Positions 17,555-30,131 of a stretch of 64,000 bases of DNA are shown piece after piece. The notes beneath the pieces are model-generated. The model saw nothing but the letters and a program-made list of their open reading frames with translations, had not been told where the DNA came from and did not search any database. Origin of the DNA: Paenibacillus graminis (GTDB lineage Bacteria > Bacillota > Bacilli > Paenibacillales > Paenibacillaceae); contig NZ_CP009287.1 of the NCBI RefSeq assembly GCF_000758705.1, positions 2,418,001 to 2,482,000 of the forward strand, written 5' to 3'. Numbering within the stretch: the first letter of the stretch is position 1; every line of letters starts with the position of its first letter. Made by a program: the position numbers and the translations under genes.

Positions 17555-18013
17555 TTAAACAGAACCGGCATTCACGAGTACGGTGGAGATGATCAGCATG
17601 AACACCAGCAGAAAAACCGCATTTATGGTAGTGCCGATGACCGCAAACACTTTGCGGCGTTTGCGGAGAGTAAGGCCGATAATGCCGAGCACTCCCCCGA
17701 TGACATTGAAGGCCGCCAGGATAAGCACAGATAGTCCGAGATAGAAAATAGATTCTGCACTATCTGCAATGAATGAGTCGCTTCCGTTGACAAGGGAAGT
17801 GGACCGGACACCTACAACTACAAAGGCGATAATATAGCCTATAAGGGTAATTAAGGCGATGATGAACGAAGCAATTCCGGGTCCGGAATGTTTGAAATCC
17901 CGTTTGTTCTCTTCATACGTTGGATGCTGCTCCGGCGGCAGTCCCGTCTCCGGGATCGTACTCTGGGGCCGGGGGGAGGAAGGATCTGTTTTGGGTGTAG
18001 AATAATCGTTCAT
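17555..18013 (-). CDS. Small membrane protein, DUF4190/DUF4064-like
   Basis: 152 residues: a hydrophilic Pro-rich N-terminus (~45 residues), then three membrane segments (IASFIIALITLIGYIIAFVV; FYLGLSVLILAAFNVIGGVLGI; VFAVIGTTINAVFLLVFMLI). The arrangement and the GLTLRKRRK loop are like the DUF4190/DUF4064 families of Gram-positive bacteria, whose function is not known. AAGGAG stands 7 bases before the ATG at 18013. No neighbour suggests a role. Confidence 0.8.
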   Translation of the reverse strand: MNDYSTPKTDPSSPRPQSTIPETGLPPEQHPTYEENKRDFKHSGPGIASFIIALITLIGYIIAFVVVGVRSTSLVNGSDSFIADSAESIFYLGLSVLILAAFNVIGGVLGIIGLTLRKRRKVFAVIGTTINAVFLLVFMLIISTVLVNAGSV

Positions 18014-18187
18014 GGGTGCACTCCTTATGTCCTAAATGGGTTAATGCCTGATAGTATCCACTTTTCCATAAGATGGCGGCAAAAGCAAGCCTTGTTTGTA
18101 AAATGTACCCAAGCAGCCGCTGCTGGAAATAAACGGCCAGGTTACGGTAAGATAGGGGGAAGTCCAATTTTAAGGAGCTGTGGTACC

Positions 18188-18565
18188 ATGCAACGAAGAT
18201 TTATGGCCTGGGGAGCCTTGCTTGCCATGCTGTCTGTCGGCATAGGCGCGTTCGGAGCGCACTTGCTCAAACCGGTAATTAGCGAGGATTACCTGAAGGT
18301 GTACGAGACAGGTGTACATTACCACATGATTCATGCACTGGGGCTGATCCTTATCGGTCTGGCTGCAGGTCAATGGGGGGAGCGTTCACGCCTGCGCTGG
18401 GCAGGGAGGCTGCTGATCCTGGGGATTGTTCTATTCTCCGGCAGCCTGTATGTCTTGAGCATTACCGGCATCAAGGGGCTTGGAGCGATTACTCCACTTG
18501 GAGGCGTATGTTTTCTTGCGGGGTGGCTTTGCCTGGCCTGGGAGGCTTTGTCACGGAAAAATTAA
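18188..18565 (+). CDS. DUF423 family membrane protein (YwdK-like)
   Basis: 125 residues with four membrane segments. It shows the family features: IGAFGAHLL near residue 20, YETGVHYHMIHALGLI near residue 40, and LGAITPLGG near residue 95, followed by GWLCLAWEA. Function of DUF423 is unknown. The frame is open upstream, but AAGGAG (18172-18177) and the conserved MxRRFMAWGALLA beginning fix the ATG at 18188. A strong hairpin follows at 18594. Confidence 0.88.
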   Translation: MQRRFMAWGALLAMLSVGIGAFGAHLLKPVISEDYLKVYETGVHYHMIHALGLILIGLAAGQWGERSRLRWAGRLLILGIVLFSGSLYVLSITGIKGLGAITPLGGVCFLAGWLCLAWEALSRKN

Positions 18566-18593
18566 ATGAGGTACAACCCAAGGTCCCCTGCAA

Positions 18594-18642
18594 AACAACA
18601 AGCACCTGCCTGGAAAATCGGGCAGGTGCTTGTTGTTGCGGG
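18594..18642. terminator. Bidirectional terminator
   Basis: Perfect 17-bp stem AACAACAAGCACCTGCC (18594-18610) / GGCAGGTGCTTGTTGTT (18621-18637) between convergent genes. Confidence 0.85.
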
Positions 18643-18659
18643 ATAACAGCAGAAACTTA

Positions 18660-19184
18660 TTACGAAAATTCGTCGATCTCATTGAGCTTGAACGTGTATA
18701 CTTGCTTTTCATCCACATGGTATACACTGAGTGAATTCGCCGCTTCGTCAAAATTCAGAATACGGCAGGGCATTGACACCTGTTTGCCGTGCCGGTTGGC
18801 CCGGAGCCGGACCAATTGGTTGTTCTGAATGTATAATCTGATTTTTCCATATGCATCCGCAGGACTTTCTCCGGGCGCGTCAGCAGGAATACTGTTGGTT
18901 ACGGGCTTGCCGGCTTGCTTGTCCGCTGGCTTCACTGGCAATTTAACAGGGATTTGAACGGCTGCTGCAGATTCATGCTTCAGGGCGAGCTTCGCAGACC
19001 GCAGCAGGTGGTCAATCGTTCTTCCAAGCTCGAGACCCGAGTTGATGTTGAAATCTGTGATTTTGTCGGTGCTGTTCAATATTTCAAGTAAATATTGCAG
19101 TGCAAGCGGGTTAGTACGGGCGTTAATCAGGATGTCGACATTAAATAGATAATTGCCGTCCGTATGTTGTAGTTTCTTGTCCAT
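18660..19184 (-). CDS. Conserved hypothetical protein
   Basis: About 174 residues, soluble, no signal or membrane segment. It has an N-terminal helical part (LFNVDILINARTNPLALQYLLEILN), a charged Lys/Pro/Ala linker (residues ~75-110), and a C-terminal beta-rich part (IRLYIQNNQLVRLRANRHGKQVSMPCRILNFDEAANSLSV is seen in pieces). The first frame codon is GTG 19211 without a ribosome site; ATG 19184 follows GGGGGA and is preferred. I do not recognise the family; the C-terminal half could be a small ligand-binding barrel. It is convergent with the DUF423 gene. Confidence 0.6.
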   Translation of the reverse strand: MDKKLQHTDGNYLFNVDILINARTNPLALQYLLEILNSTDKITDFNINSGLELGRTIDHLLRSAKLALKHESAAAVQIPVKLPVKPADKQAGKPVTNSIPADAPGESPADAYGKIRLYIQNNQLVRLRANRHGKQVSMPCRILNFDEAANSLSVYHVDEKQVYTFKLNEIDEFS

Positions 19185-19406
19185 AGATCCCCCAGCTTTG
19201 TCAGTAGACACAATTAGAAATACAATTTTTAAAGTATATAAACTATACCACTAATTAAACAATAAGCATATACCTCCTTCTTGAAAAAACAAGGACTATT
19301 GACCCTGGGGTTTGCAGGGGATATAGGTCCATCGTCCACACGCTGCCCGGAATAACAGCATACACATACATCATGATGAGGATCAAGTAAAAGGGAGGTA
19401 GTGCAA

Positions 19407-19709
19407 GTGGTTACAATGGAGCCTGTTGCCGTAGGCGGGCATATATTGGTTGGTGTTGAAGTGAAGCTTCCGAAAACTACGCTGCTGTCCATCAGCACGA
19501 GCAAAGGTTATATCATGTGCGGGGCGCTCGATGTGGGCCTTCTTAACGAGAGGCTCAGCGACAGGGGAATCATCGCAGCCCGGGCGGTTGGAGTGAGAAC
19601 ATTGCCGCAGCTTCTGGCTGCTCCGCTGGAGTCTGTAACGATAGAGGCCGAGAAGCTGGGGATCGTACCCGGGATGACCGGAGCGGATGCCCTGCTCCTC
19701 ATGCTGTAA
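19407..19709 (+). CDS. yunC: DUF1805 family protein (YunC)
   Basis: About 100 residues, matching B. subtilis YunC throughout: VKLPKTTLLSIST, GYIMCGALDVGLLNERL, RGIIAARAVGVRTL and PLESVT, ending GMTGADALLLM. Function unknown. GTG at 19401 is only 2 bases from GGGAGG (19393-19398), whereas GTG at 19407 is 8 bases away and gives the MVTMxP start of the family. Its usual neighbour yunD is found separately here at 37558. Confidence 0.9.
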   Translation: MVTMEPVAVGGHILVGVEVKLPKTTLLSISTSKGYIMCGALDVGLLNERLSDRGIIAARAVGVRTLPQLLAAPLESVTIEAEKLGIVPGMTGADALLLML

Positions 19710-19748
19710 GGCCGCTGCCTGGTTGTATGCAGAGTGCATGGATTAAGC

Positions 19749-19769
19749 GGGGCCTGCGGGCCTCTTTTT
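19749..19769 (+). terminator. Terminator after yunC
   Basis: GGGGCC TGCG GGCCTC stem-loop followed by TTTTT. Confidence 0.65.
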
Positions 19770-19908
19770 GCTGTGCCTGATAAGCTAAGCGAAGGGCGGT
19801 TTTATCCGGAACGGGGCATAAGGGAGGCGGGCTTGGCTCATCCTATAGAATAGCTTTCGAGTTATGGAGGCGTCAGGGGTTTCAGCGATGGGGCCGGGCA
19901 TATTAATT

Positions 19909-19934
19909 GTTTCGTCTTCTGTGCGGAAGGGTAA
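19909..19934 (+). promoter_or_regulatory. Possible sigma-B-like promoter of dps
   Basis: GTTTCG (19909-19914) and GGGTAA (19929-19934), 14 bp apart, resemble the sigma-B pattern GTTTAA...GGGTAT that drives dps in Bacillus. Whether this organism has sigma-B cannot be seen. Confidence 0.3.
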
Positions 19935-20009
19935 ATTCAGTATAGACACTGCACTGCCGGACCAGGGACAAGCAGCCGGCTAAATTATGGATAAGGAAGG
20001 GATTATACA

Positions 20010-20471
20010 ATGGCTAAAGCATCGAATAAAGTCAACACTACTTCACTCGAACAAGTACTCAACCGTGAGGTTGCCAACCTGAACGTGCTGTACGTCAAAA
20101 TTCATAATTATCACTGGTATGTGAAGGGCGAGCAATTTTTCTCCCTGCATGTAAAATTCGAAGAGCTTTATGATGATGTTACCCTCAAAATGGACGAGGT
20201 GGCTGAACGCCTGCTCAGCATCAAAGGCAGTCCGGCAGCAACCATGAAAGAATATCTGGAACTCGCAACCATTCAGGAAGCGACCGGTAAGGAAGATACC
20301 CGGGGCATGGTGCAGACGCTGATTGAGGATTTCGCCACCGTGGCTGAAGAGCTTACAGAAGGCATTGAACTGGCCGAGCAGGTGAGCGATCAGCCAACAG
20401 CCGATCTGTTCATCAAAATCCGCAGCGATTTGGAAAAAAATCAATGGATGCTGCGTTCTTTCCTCGGTTGA
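20010..20471 (+). CDS. dps: Dps family ferritin-like DNA-protection protein
   Basis: 153 residues, the normal length for Dps. These proteins form 12-mers that oxidise and store iron with peroxide and protect DNA in stress. The ferroxidase ligands are visible: His in IHNYHWYVKG (about residue 32) and HVKFEELYDD with Asp/Glu (about residues 47-60). The C-terminal helix ends EKNQWMLRSFLG. AAGGAAGGG precedes the ATG. A short terminator follows. Confidence 0.93.
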   Translation: MAKASNKVNTTSLEQVLNREVANLNVLYVKIHNYHWYVKGEQFFSLHVKFEELYDDVTLKMDEVAERLLSIKGSPAATMKEYLELATIQEATGKEDTRGMVQTLIEDFATVAEELTEGIELAEQVSDQPTADLFIKIRSDLEKNQWMLRSFLG

Positions 20472-20509
20472 TCATTCCTCTCTCATACTAGCAGTTCAAA
20501 ATAGAGTAG

Positions 20510-20537
20510 AGCCTCCGGCATGGGGGCTTTATTTTTT
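20510..20537 (+). terminator. Terminator after dps
   Basis: AGCCTCC GGCAT GGGGGCT stem with a run of T after it. Confidence 0.75.
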
Positions 20538-20578
20538 GCTTTTTGTCGATCCATGAAAACGGGTTTTGAAATACATGT

Positions 20579-20630
20579 TTGTAAAAAAAATCGGTTTGTA
20601 ATAAAATTAGTGAGAATCATTGATAATCAC
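20579..20630 (+). promoter_or_regulatory. suf promoter with Fur-like box
   Basis: TTGTAA (20579-20584), 17 bp, TAAAAT (20602-20607). Just downstream TGAGAATCATTGATAATCA (20611-20629) fits the Fur/PerR-type repeat built on ATAATnATTATCA. Iron-responsive control of the suf operon is the likely meaning; inferred from consensus. Confidence 0.55.
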
Positions 20631-20750
20631 TGCGATACACTTTATAATTATTATAATATGATATAAAATCTAATTTTGCTGGCATCAGGGATTACCTGTT
20701 ACAATACAGCTTTCTGATTTCGCAAATCGAACAATGGGGGGAACATTATT

Positions 20751-21533
20751 ATGGCAGCAGATTTTGTCATTGAAGGACTGAAAGCGACGATTGAAGGAAA
20801 AGAAATTCTGAAGGGCATCAACCTTCAAATGAAGGGCGGCGAAATTCACGCCATCATGGGACCGAACGGTACCGGTAAAAGCACCCTGGCTTCGGCTCTG
20901 ATGGGCCATCCCAAGTACGAGGTTACCGAAGGTACAGCCGTTCTTGAAGGCGAGGACCTGCTGGAAATGGCTGTTGACGAACGCGCACGCGCCGGTCTTT
21001 TTCTGGCGATGCAGTATCCAAGTGAAATCAGCGGCGTAACGAACTCTGACTTCCTGCGCAGCGCAATTAATTCCCGCCGCGAAGAAGGAAGTGAAATTTC
21101 CTTGATCCGCTTCATCCGCCAAATGGAAGCAAAGATGAAGGAACTGGATATGAACCCTGAGTTTCTGCACCGTTATCTGAACGAAGGCTTCTCCGGCGGT
21201 GAGAAGAAACGCAACGAAATTCTCCAAATGATGATGCTGGATCCGAAGATCGTCATTCTTGACGAAATTGACTCCGGCCTTGATATTGATGCGCTCAAAA
21301 TTGTCGCTGAGGGCGTCAACTCGATGCGCAGCCCGGAACGCGGCTTCCTGGTCATTACCCACTATCAGCGCCTCCTGAACTACATTAAGCCTGACTTTGT
21401 ACATGTTATGATGCAGGGACGGATTGTGAAATCCGGTGGTCCTGAACTGGCAGAGCGTCTGGAAGCAGAAGGTTATGAATGGGTGAAGGAAGAACTCGGC
21501 ATTGAAGATGAAACCGTAGGACAGGAAGCTTAA
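20751..21533 (+). CDS. sufC: Fe-S cluster assembly ATPase SufC
   Basis: ABC-type ATPase of the SUF complex; it drives cluster building on the SufBD scaffold in the cytoplasm. Seen: Walker A GPNGTGKST (about residue 37), Q-loop MQYPSEISG, SufC-type signature FSGGEKKRNEI (about residue 145) and Walker B IVILDEIDSGLDID, then the His switch VITHYQRLL. Length 260 is normal. First gene of sufCDSUB; GGGGGGA lies before the ATG. Confidence 0.97.
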   Translation: MAADFVIEGLKATIEGKEILKGINLQMKGGEIHAIMGPNGTGKSTLASALMGHPKYEVTEGTAVLEGEDLLEMAVDERARAGLFLAMQYPSEISGVTNSDFLRSAINSRREEGSEISLIRFIRQMEAKMKELDMNPEFLHRYLNEGFSGGEKKRNEILQMMMLDPKIVILDEIDSGLDIDALKIVAEGVNSMRSPERGFLVITHYQRLLNYIKPDFVHVMMQGRIVKSGGPELAERLEAEGYEWVKEELGIEDETVGQEA

Positions 21534-21560
21534 GAGACGCCAGGAAGGAGGAAACCACTT

Positions 21561-24512
<2,952 letters not shown>

Positions 24513-24531
24513 AAACAAGGAGGCTGACACC

Positions 24532-25929
24532 ATGGCTAAGAAAGCGCCTGATATGGAAGAGTACCAATACGGGTTCCGTGACGAGCATAAGTCGATATTC
24601 CAGTCTGGTAAAGGACTTACGGCCGAAATTGTTAAAGAAATCTCCGCCATCAAAAATGAGCCGGAATGGATGCTGGAATTCCGTCTGAAAGCTCTGGAGC
24701 AGTTCTACAAAATGCCAATGCCTAAATGGGGCGGCAATCTCGACGAATTGGATTTTGACGATATCCAGTATTATGTAAGACCGTCGGAGAAACAAGGGAA
24801 GACTTGGGAGGAAGTGCCCTCCGAGATCAAAGAAACCTTCGATAAACTGGGGATTCCAGAAGCGGAACAGAAGTTCCTGGCCGGCGTATCGGCGCAGTAT
24901 GAATCCGAGGTGGTCTACCACAGCATGCAGAAGAACCTTGAAGATCAAGGTGTAATCTTCACCGATACCGACACGGCGCTGCGTGAACACCCGGAGCTGT
25001 TCAGAAAATTCTTCGGCACCATTATCCCGCCTGCTGATAACAAATTTGCAGCATTGAACAGTGCGGTATGGTCGGGAGGAAGCTTCATTTATGTTCCGAA
25101 AGGCGTGAAATGTGAAGTGCCTCTGCAGGCCTACTTCCGTATTAACTCCGAGAACATGGGCCAATTCGAGCGTACCCTGATTCTTGCTGATGAAGACAGC
25201 TTCGTACATTATGTAGAGGGCTGTACCGCTCCAATCTACAGCACGAACTCCCTGCACAGTGCGGTGGTTGAGATCCTGTGCATGAAGAATGCGCGCGTTC
25301 GTTACACAACCATTCAGAACTGGGCGCCAAATATCTATAACCTGGTTACCAAACGTGCTGTAGCCGAAGAGAATGCTACGATGGAATGGGTTGACGGCAA
25401 CATCGGCTCCAAGCTGACGATGAAATACCCTGCGGTGGTGCTCAAAGGCCGCGGAGCCAAAGGTTCTGTATTGTCCATCGCGGTTGCAGGCAAAAACCAG
25501 CACCAGGATGCAGGGGCCAAAATGATTCACTTGGCACCGGACACCACTTCGACGATCGTGTCCAAGTCGATCAGCAAACACGGCGGTAAAGTAACGTACC
25601 GTGGTCTTGCTTCCTTCGGCCGCAAGGCGGAAGGCGCCAAATCGAACATCAAATGCGACACACTCATTCTGGATAACGAGTCGACATCGGACACCATTCC
25701 TTACAATGAGATCATGAACGACAACATCGTGCTGGAGCATGAAGCGACCGTCTCCAAGGTATCCGAGGAGCAGTTGTTCTACCTGATGAGCCGTGGTCTT
25801 ACCGAAGCGGAAGCAACCCAGATGATCGTTATGGGCTTCATTGAACCCTTCACCAAAGAACTGCCGATGGAATATGCGGTAGAAATGAACCGCCTAATCA
25901 AGTTCGAGATGGAAGGCTCTATTGGATAA
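24532..25929 (+). CDS. sufB: Fe-S cluster assembly scaffold SufB
   Basis: 465 residues, the normal SufB length. Conserved stretches include [15 protein letters not shown] at the N-terminus, [47 protein letters not shown] and [19 protein letters not shown], and the end [24 protein letters not shown]. It completes sufCDSUB. AAGGAGG stands before the ATG. Weak hairpin at ~25950 and a strong one at 26095 follow. Confidence 0.97.
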   Translation: MAKKAPDMEEYQYGFRDEHKSIFQSGKGLTAEIVKEISAIKNEPEWMLEFRLKALEQFYKMPMPKWGGNLDELDFDDIQYYVRPSEKQGKTWEEVPSEIKETFDKLGIPEAEQKFLAGVSAQYESEVVYHSMQKNLEDQGVIFTDTDTALREHPELFRKFFGTIIPPADNKFAALNSAVWSGGSFIYVPKGVKCEVPLQAYFRINSENMGQFERTLILADEDSFVHYVEGCTAPIYSTNSLHSAVVEILCMKNARVRYTTIQNWAPNIYNLVTKRAVAEENATMEWVDGNIGSKLTMKYPAVVLKGRGAKGSVLSIAVAGKNQHQDAGAKMIHLAPDTTSTIVSKSISKHGGKVTYRGLASFGRKAEGAKSNIKCDTLILDNESTSDTIPYNEIMNDNIVLEHEATVSKVSEEQLFYLMSRGLTEAEATQMIVMGFIEPFTKELPMEYAVEMNRLIKFEMEGSIG

Positions 25930-26094
25930 CAAAGTAAATTTTAAATGTAGGAGACGAGCGTTCAAGTTCGTCTTCTTCTGTTTTTATTCTAGCCTAATTT
26001 TTATAGGGGCTTCATAATACATATCCCTTGCGCAACCGGGATATACGGACTTGCTTATACAGTACCTTTTTAAAGTGAATCAAATCTCCATAGA

Positions 26095-26138
26095 AGCTGC
26101 CCCTTAACAGATTTATCTGTTGGAGGGGCAGCTTTTTG
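26095..26138 (+). terminator. Terminator after the suf operon
   Basis: AGCTGCCCC (26095-26103) / GGGGCAGCT (26125-26133) with an inner stem AACAGAT / ATCTGTT, then TTTTT. The stretch from here to the next gene (26139-26432) holds no ORF of note. Confidence 0.85.
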
Positions 26139-26396
26139 CTGCTTCATGCTAATCAAAAAAGAATAACTATGCAGAATATACAAATAAAGGTTTAGCTTTG
26201 TTGACGCGGAAATAGACTGAATCTTGGTTAATCTTAATCCAATAGTATTTAAGAGGAAATGGGAGCATTTAAAGCTGAAGCCATCCTTTTCCTGCAGAAG
26301 AAGCCTGCTTTTATCAGGAATAACCGTAAAACGGTGATTTCTCCACTTTGCTGCATTAAAACAGGGGTGATAAACTGCATAAAGTCACTAAAATGG

Positions 26397-26418
26397 AAGC
26401 GCTAAAAATCTAACGCTT
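26397..26418. promoter_or_regulatory. Inverted repeat just upstream of the ABC exporter ribosome site
   Basis: AAGCGCTA (26397-26404) / TAACGCTT (26411-26418), 7 of 8 pairs, lies directly before AAGGAGGAGAG and the ATG at 26433. It could be an operator or an RNA stem that affects ribosome access. Confidence 0.35.
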
Positions 26419-26432
26419 TAAGGAGGAGAGAT

Positions 26433-28202
26433 ATGGATGTTCTCAGGCAACTGCGGGGCTTTTATCGGGAGAAGCTGCATTATCTGATTCTGTCGATTTT
26501 TTGTTTGGCTGCCGCGACTGCAGTGGGGCTGATTACCCCCAATCTGTTAAGACGTTTGATTGATGAGGTTATTGTTCCCCTGAAGTTTACTGAGGTGCCC
26601 GTACTTGCTATCAGCGTATTGGCGGTGGTGCTGGTCAAAGCCTGCCTGCAGTTCGCCCATGGATTTTTTGGAGGACGGCTGGGCAACTTTCTGGCTTACC
26701 GGCTGCGCAATGCCTGCTATGAGAAGCTGCAATTCCTGTCTTTCCGCTATTATGATACTGCGAAGACAGGCGACCTGATGTCCCGGCTGACCGGGGACCT
26801 GGAAGCCATCCGGCTGTTTATCGGTTTCGGATTTGCCCAACTGCTGAATGTGTTTTTTATGGTATTGTTCGGCTCCATTATGATGTTCACGATCAATTGG
26901 CAGCTTACGCTGATCACGCTGATCACCATGCCGTTTCTGGCTGCGGTCGCATTCAGATTCGAATCCAAGATTCATCCGGCTTTTCAGGAGATGCGGCTTG
27001 CACTAAGCTCTCTTACAACGGCTGTCCAGGAGAATGTCACCGGTGTGCGGACCGTCAAATCGTTTGCCAGAGAGGCCTACGAGGTAGAGAAGTTCTCGCA
27101 CCGTAATGAACGCTATAAGGATAATCAGATTTTTGCCGCAGAGCTGTGGAGCAAGTTTTTCCCGGTGATGGAGCTTTTGGCTTCGGTCAGTGTGGCGATC
27201 TTGCTCGGGGTGGGCGGAACGCTGGTGATCAAGGGGCATATGTCGCTTGGTGAGCTTGTAGCCTTTTTCAGCTTAATCTGGTATATTATCGGCCCTGTAT
27301 GGGGCCTTGGCTTCCATATCAACAACTATACGCAATCTAAAGCTTCCGGAGAACGTGTGCTTGAAGTGCTTAATCAGCACATCGATGTGAAGGATAAAGA
27401 GAATGCCCGTGAGCTTGTGGCCGCTGAAGTGCAGGGTGAGGTTGTTTTTGATCACGTGACGTTTGCCTACGGCAACAAAATGCCTGCGGTCAAGGATATT
27501 CATTTCAGCGCCAAACCGGGGGCGGTTATCGGGTTCCTCGGCGGGACCGGCTCCGGGAAATCGACCATTATTCAGTTGATGATGCGGGCTTATGATGTGA
27601 ACAAAGGCAGTATCCGGCTGGATGGGGTGGATATCCGTGAATATAATGTACGCAGCCTGCGGTCGCAGATTGCCACGGTGTTCCAGGAAACGTTCCTGTT
27701 CTCCTCTTCCATCCGCAATAATATTTCGTACGGCCTGAAGAATGTGGGCATGGAGGAGATTATCCGCGCCGCCAAGCTCGCTAAAGCCCATGATTTCATT
27801 ATGGAAATGCCCGAAGGGTATGATACGGTAGTTGGCGAGCGGGGGATGGGGCTCTCAGGCGGCCAGAAGCAGCGTATTGCCATTGCCAGAGCGCTCCTGA
27901 AGAATCCGCGGATTCTGATCCTCGATGATGCAACCAGTGCCGTCGATATGGAGACAGAGCATGAGATCCAGGCCGGGTTCCAGGAGGTTATGCGCGGGCG
28001 GACTACGCTGATTATTGCCCACCGGATTTCCTCGCTGCGGCATGCCGATCAGATTATTGTCATGAATGAAGGGAATATGGTTCAGCAGGGCACCCACCGG
28101 GAGCTGATTGAGGTTCCGGGTCCTTACCGGGATGTTTACCGGATTCAGTACGCCGATTATCTCGCCAGGGACAACGGAAGAGGGGCAGGTGATCCGGCAT
28201 GA
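26433..28202 (+). CDS. ABC exporter half-transporter, degenerate-site subunit
   Basis: 589 residues: six membrane segments (residues ~15-310) and a C-terminal nucleotide-binding domain. Walker A GGTGSGKST, signature LSGGQKQRIAIARALL and Walker B ILILDDATSAVD are visible. The residue after the Walker B Asp is Asp instead of catalytic Glu, as in the non-hydrolysing subunit of heterodimeric exporters such as BmrC. It overlaps the next gene by ATGA, and the pair would form one multidrug- or lipid-exporting dimer. Substrate unknown. AAGGAGG precedes the ATG. Confidence 0.93.
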   Translation: MDVLRQLRGFYREKLHYLILSIFCLAAATAVGLITPNLLRRLIDEVIVPLKFTEVPVLAISVLAVVLVKACLQFAHGFFGGRLGNFLAYRLRNACYEKLQFLSFRYYDTAKTGDLMSRLTGDLEAIRLFIGFGFAQLLNVFFMVLFGSIMMFTINWQLTLITLITMPFLAAVAFRFESKIHPAFQEMRLALSSLTTAVQENVTGVRTVKSFAREAYEVEKFSHRNERYKDNQIFAAELWSKFFPVMELLASVSVAILLGVGGTLVIKGHMSLGELVAFFSLIWYIIGPVWGLGFHINNYTQSKASGERVLEVLNQHIDVKDKENARELVAAEVQGEVVFDHVTFAYGNKMPAVKDIHFSAKPGAVIGFLGGTGSGKSTIIQLMMRAYDVNKGSIRLDGVDIREYNVRSLRSQIATVFQETFLFSSSIRNNISYGLKNVGMEEIIRAAKLAKAHDFIMEMPEGYDTVVGERGMGLSGGQKQRIAIARALLKNPRILILDDATSAVDMETEHEIQAGFQEVMRGRTTLIIAHRISSLRHADQIIVMNEGNMVQQGTHRELIEVPGPYRDVYRIQYADYLARDNGRGAGDPA

Positions 28203-30058
28203 AGCTGGAAGCTAACCAAGGGAATACTGCCAAAATAAAGCAAGGTACAGCCCAGGAACAGACACTTGACGAACGATTCGTATACAAAGACGATGATGTG
28301 ATCGACAAGGCGTTTGACTGGAAGCAGTTCACCCGGCTGTTCAGTTATATGAAGCCTTATGCACGGCAGATGCTGCCGCTGGTGTCGGTAATGATGATTC
28401 TCGGCACCGTTACGAAGCTCACCGTCCCTTATCTGACGAGTATGGCCATCGACAAGGCGATTGCCCCCAAGTCGGGGAATCCCAGCCTGACACTGCTGTA
28501 CACATTGACTGCCGCTGTGATTGTGCTCTATCTGATCCAGTGGATCGCCGGGGTTTACCGGATCAAATATACGAATGTGATCGGACAGCGGGTCATTTAT
28601 GATCTGCGTTCCGACCTGTTCCGGCATATTCAAAAGCTTTCCTTCAACTTTTTTGATAAACGCCCGGCCGGTTCGGTGCTGGTGCGGGTAACGAATGATA
28701 TCAACTCATTGCAGGACCTGTTCACGAACGGGGTCGTCAACTTAATGATCGACAGCGTGCAGCTGATCGGCATTATGGTGATTCTGCTGCTGATCAACTG
28801 GAAGCTGGGGCTTGCGGTGATGATCACCGTGCCGGTCATGTTCTTTGTATCCACCAAGCTGCGCCAGAAGATCCGGATAGCCTGGCAGGATGTGCGGATG
28901 AAGAACTCGCGGATTAACTCCCATCTGAATGAGTCGATTCAAGGGATCCGGGTCACTCAGGCGTATACACAGGAAAAGGAAAACATGAACTATTTCGACG
29001 CCATGAATATGGACAGCCGCAAATCCTGGAACAGGGCTTCGGCGATGAACCAGGCGTTTGGCCCGATTATCGAAATTACAGGCGGCTTCGGCACGATGAT
29101 TCTGTTCTGGTTCGGGGCTTATCTGATCCAGACGGGTGACCTTACGGTAGGGTTCCTGGTGGCGTTCAGCACCTATGTCAGCAATTTCTGGGACCCGATC
29201 AACCGGCTCGGGCAGATGTATAACCAGCTGCTGGTGGCGATGGCTTCTTCGGAACGGATCTTTGAATATCTGGATGAACAGCCTGCTGTTCAAGATAATC
29301 CGGGGGCAACGCCGCTGCCGAAGATTAAGGGCGACATTAAATTTAATAAGGTAGTCTTTGAATATGAAAAAGGCCGGGCAGCGCTGAAAGGTATTGATCT
29401 TGACGTCAAGGCCGGCCAGTCGATCGCACTTGTCGGGCATACCGGCTCCGGCAAAAGCACGATCATTAACCTGATCGGCCGGTTCTATGATATTAAGAGC
29501 GGCAGTATCACCATCGACGGCAAGGATACGCGGGAGGTGACGCTGCAGAGTCTGCGCGAACAGATCGGGATCGTGCTGCAGGATACCTTTATTTTCTCGG
29601 GGACGATCCGGGACAACATCCGCTTCGGGCGGCTGGATGCAACGGATCAGGAGGTCGAGGAGGCAGCCAAGGCCGTGGATGCGCATGATTTCATCAGCAA
29701 GCTGCCGGGAGGCTACGAGACCGAGGTCGAGGAACGCGGCAGTGCGCTCTCCATGGGACAGCGCCAACTGCTGTCCTTTGCCCGGGCGCTGCTGGCCAAT
29801 CCGCGGATTCTGATCCTGGATGAGGCGACAGCAAGCATTGACACCGAGACGGAGATCAAGATTCAGGAGGCGCTGAAGATTCTGCTCCAGGGCCGGACCT
29901 CGTTTATCGTCGCCCACCGGCTGTCAACTATCCGCCATGCGGATAAGATTGTTGTCCTTGATCACGGAGAGATCAAGGAAGAAGGCACCCATGCTGAGCT
30001 TACGGCGCAGGATGGCATCTATAACGGCCTGATCGAAGCACAATTCCGCTTCCTGTAG
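28199..30058 (+). CDS. ABC exporter half-transporter, catalytic subunit
   Basis: 619 residues with a hydrophilic N-terminal extension (~45 residues), six membrane segments and an ATPase domain. Walker A GHTGSGKST and Walker B ILILDEATASID with the catalytic Glu are intact, but the signature is LSMGQ rather than LSGGQ. Together with the Glu-to-Asp change in the partner, this gives one good and one poor ATP site, as known for BmrCD/TM287-288 type exporters. The start overlaps the partner's stop. A terminator follows at 30070. Confidence 0.93.
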   Translation: MKLEANQGNTAKIKQGTAQEQTLDERFVYKDDDVIDKAFDWKQFTRLFSYMKPYARQMLPLVSVMMILGTVTKLTVPYLTSMAIDKAIAPKSGNPSLTLLYTLTAAVIVLYLIQWIAGVYRIKYTNVIGQRVIYDLRSDLFRHIQKLSFNFFDKRPAGSVLVRVTNDINSLQDLFTNGVVNLMIDSVQLIGIMVILLLINWKLGLAVMITVPVMFFVSTKLRQKIRIAWQDVRMKNSRINSHLNESIQGIRVTQAYTQEKENMNYFDAMNMDSRKSWNRASAMNQAFGPIIEITGGFGTMILFWFGAYLIQTGDLTVGFLVAFSTYVSNFWDPINRLGQMYNQLLVAMASSERIFEYLDEQPAVQDNPGATPLPKIKGDIKFNKVVFEYEKGRAALKGIDLDVKAGQSIALVGHTGSGKSTIINLIGRFYDIKSGSITIDGKDTREVTLQSLREQIGIVLQDTFIFSGTIRDNIRFGRLDATDQEVEEAAKAVDAHDFISKLPGGYETEVEERGSALSMGQRQLLSFARALLANPRILILDEATASIDTETEIKIQEALKILLQGRTSFIVAHRLSTIRHADKIVVLDHGEIKEEGTHAELTAQDGIYNGLIEAQFRFL

Positions 30059-30069
30059 CCTAGAACAGC

Positions 30070-30113
30070 AGCAGCCCTTTCCAGCACGTTCAAGTGTGGG
30101 AGGGGCTGCTTTG
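30070..30113 (+). terminator. Terminator after the ABC exporter
   Basis: GCAGCCCTTTCC ... GGGAGGGGCTGC stem-loop followed by TTTG, between convergent genes. Confidence 0.65.
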
Positions 30114-30131
30114 CCGCTGCTGAGTCTGCGG

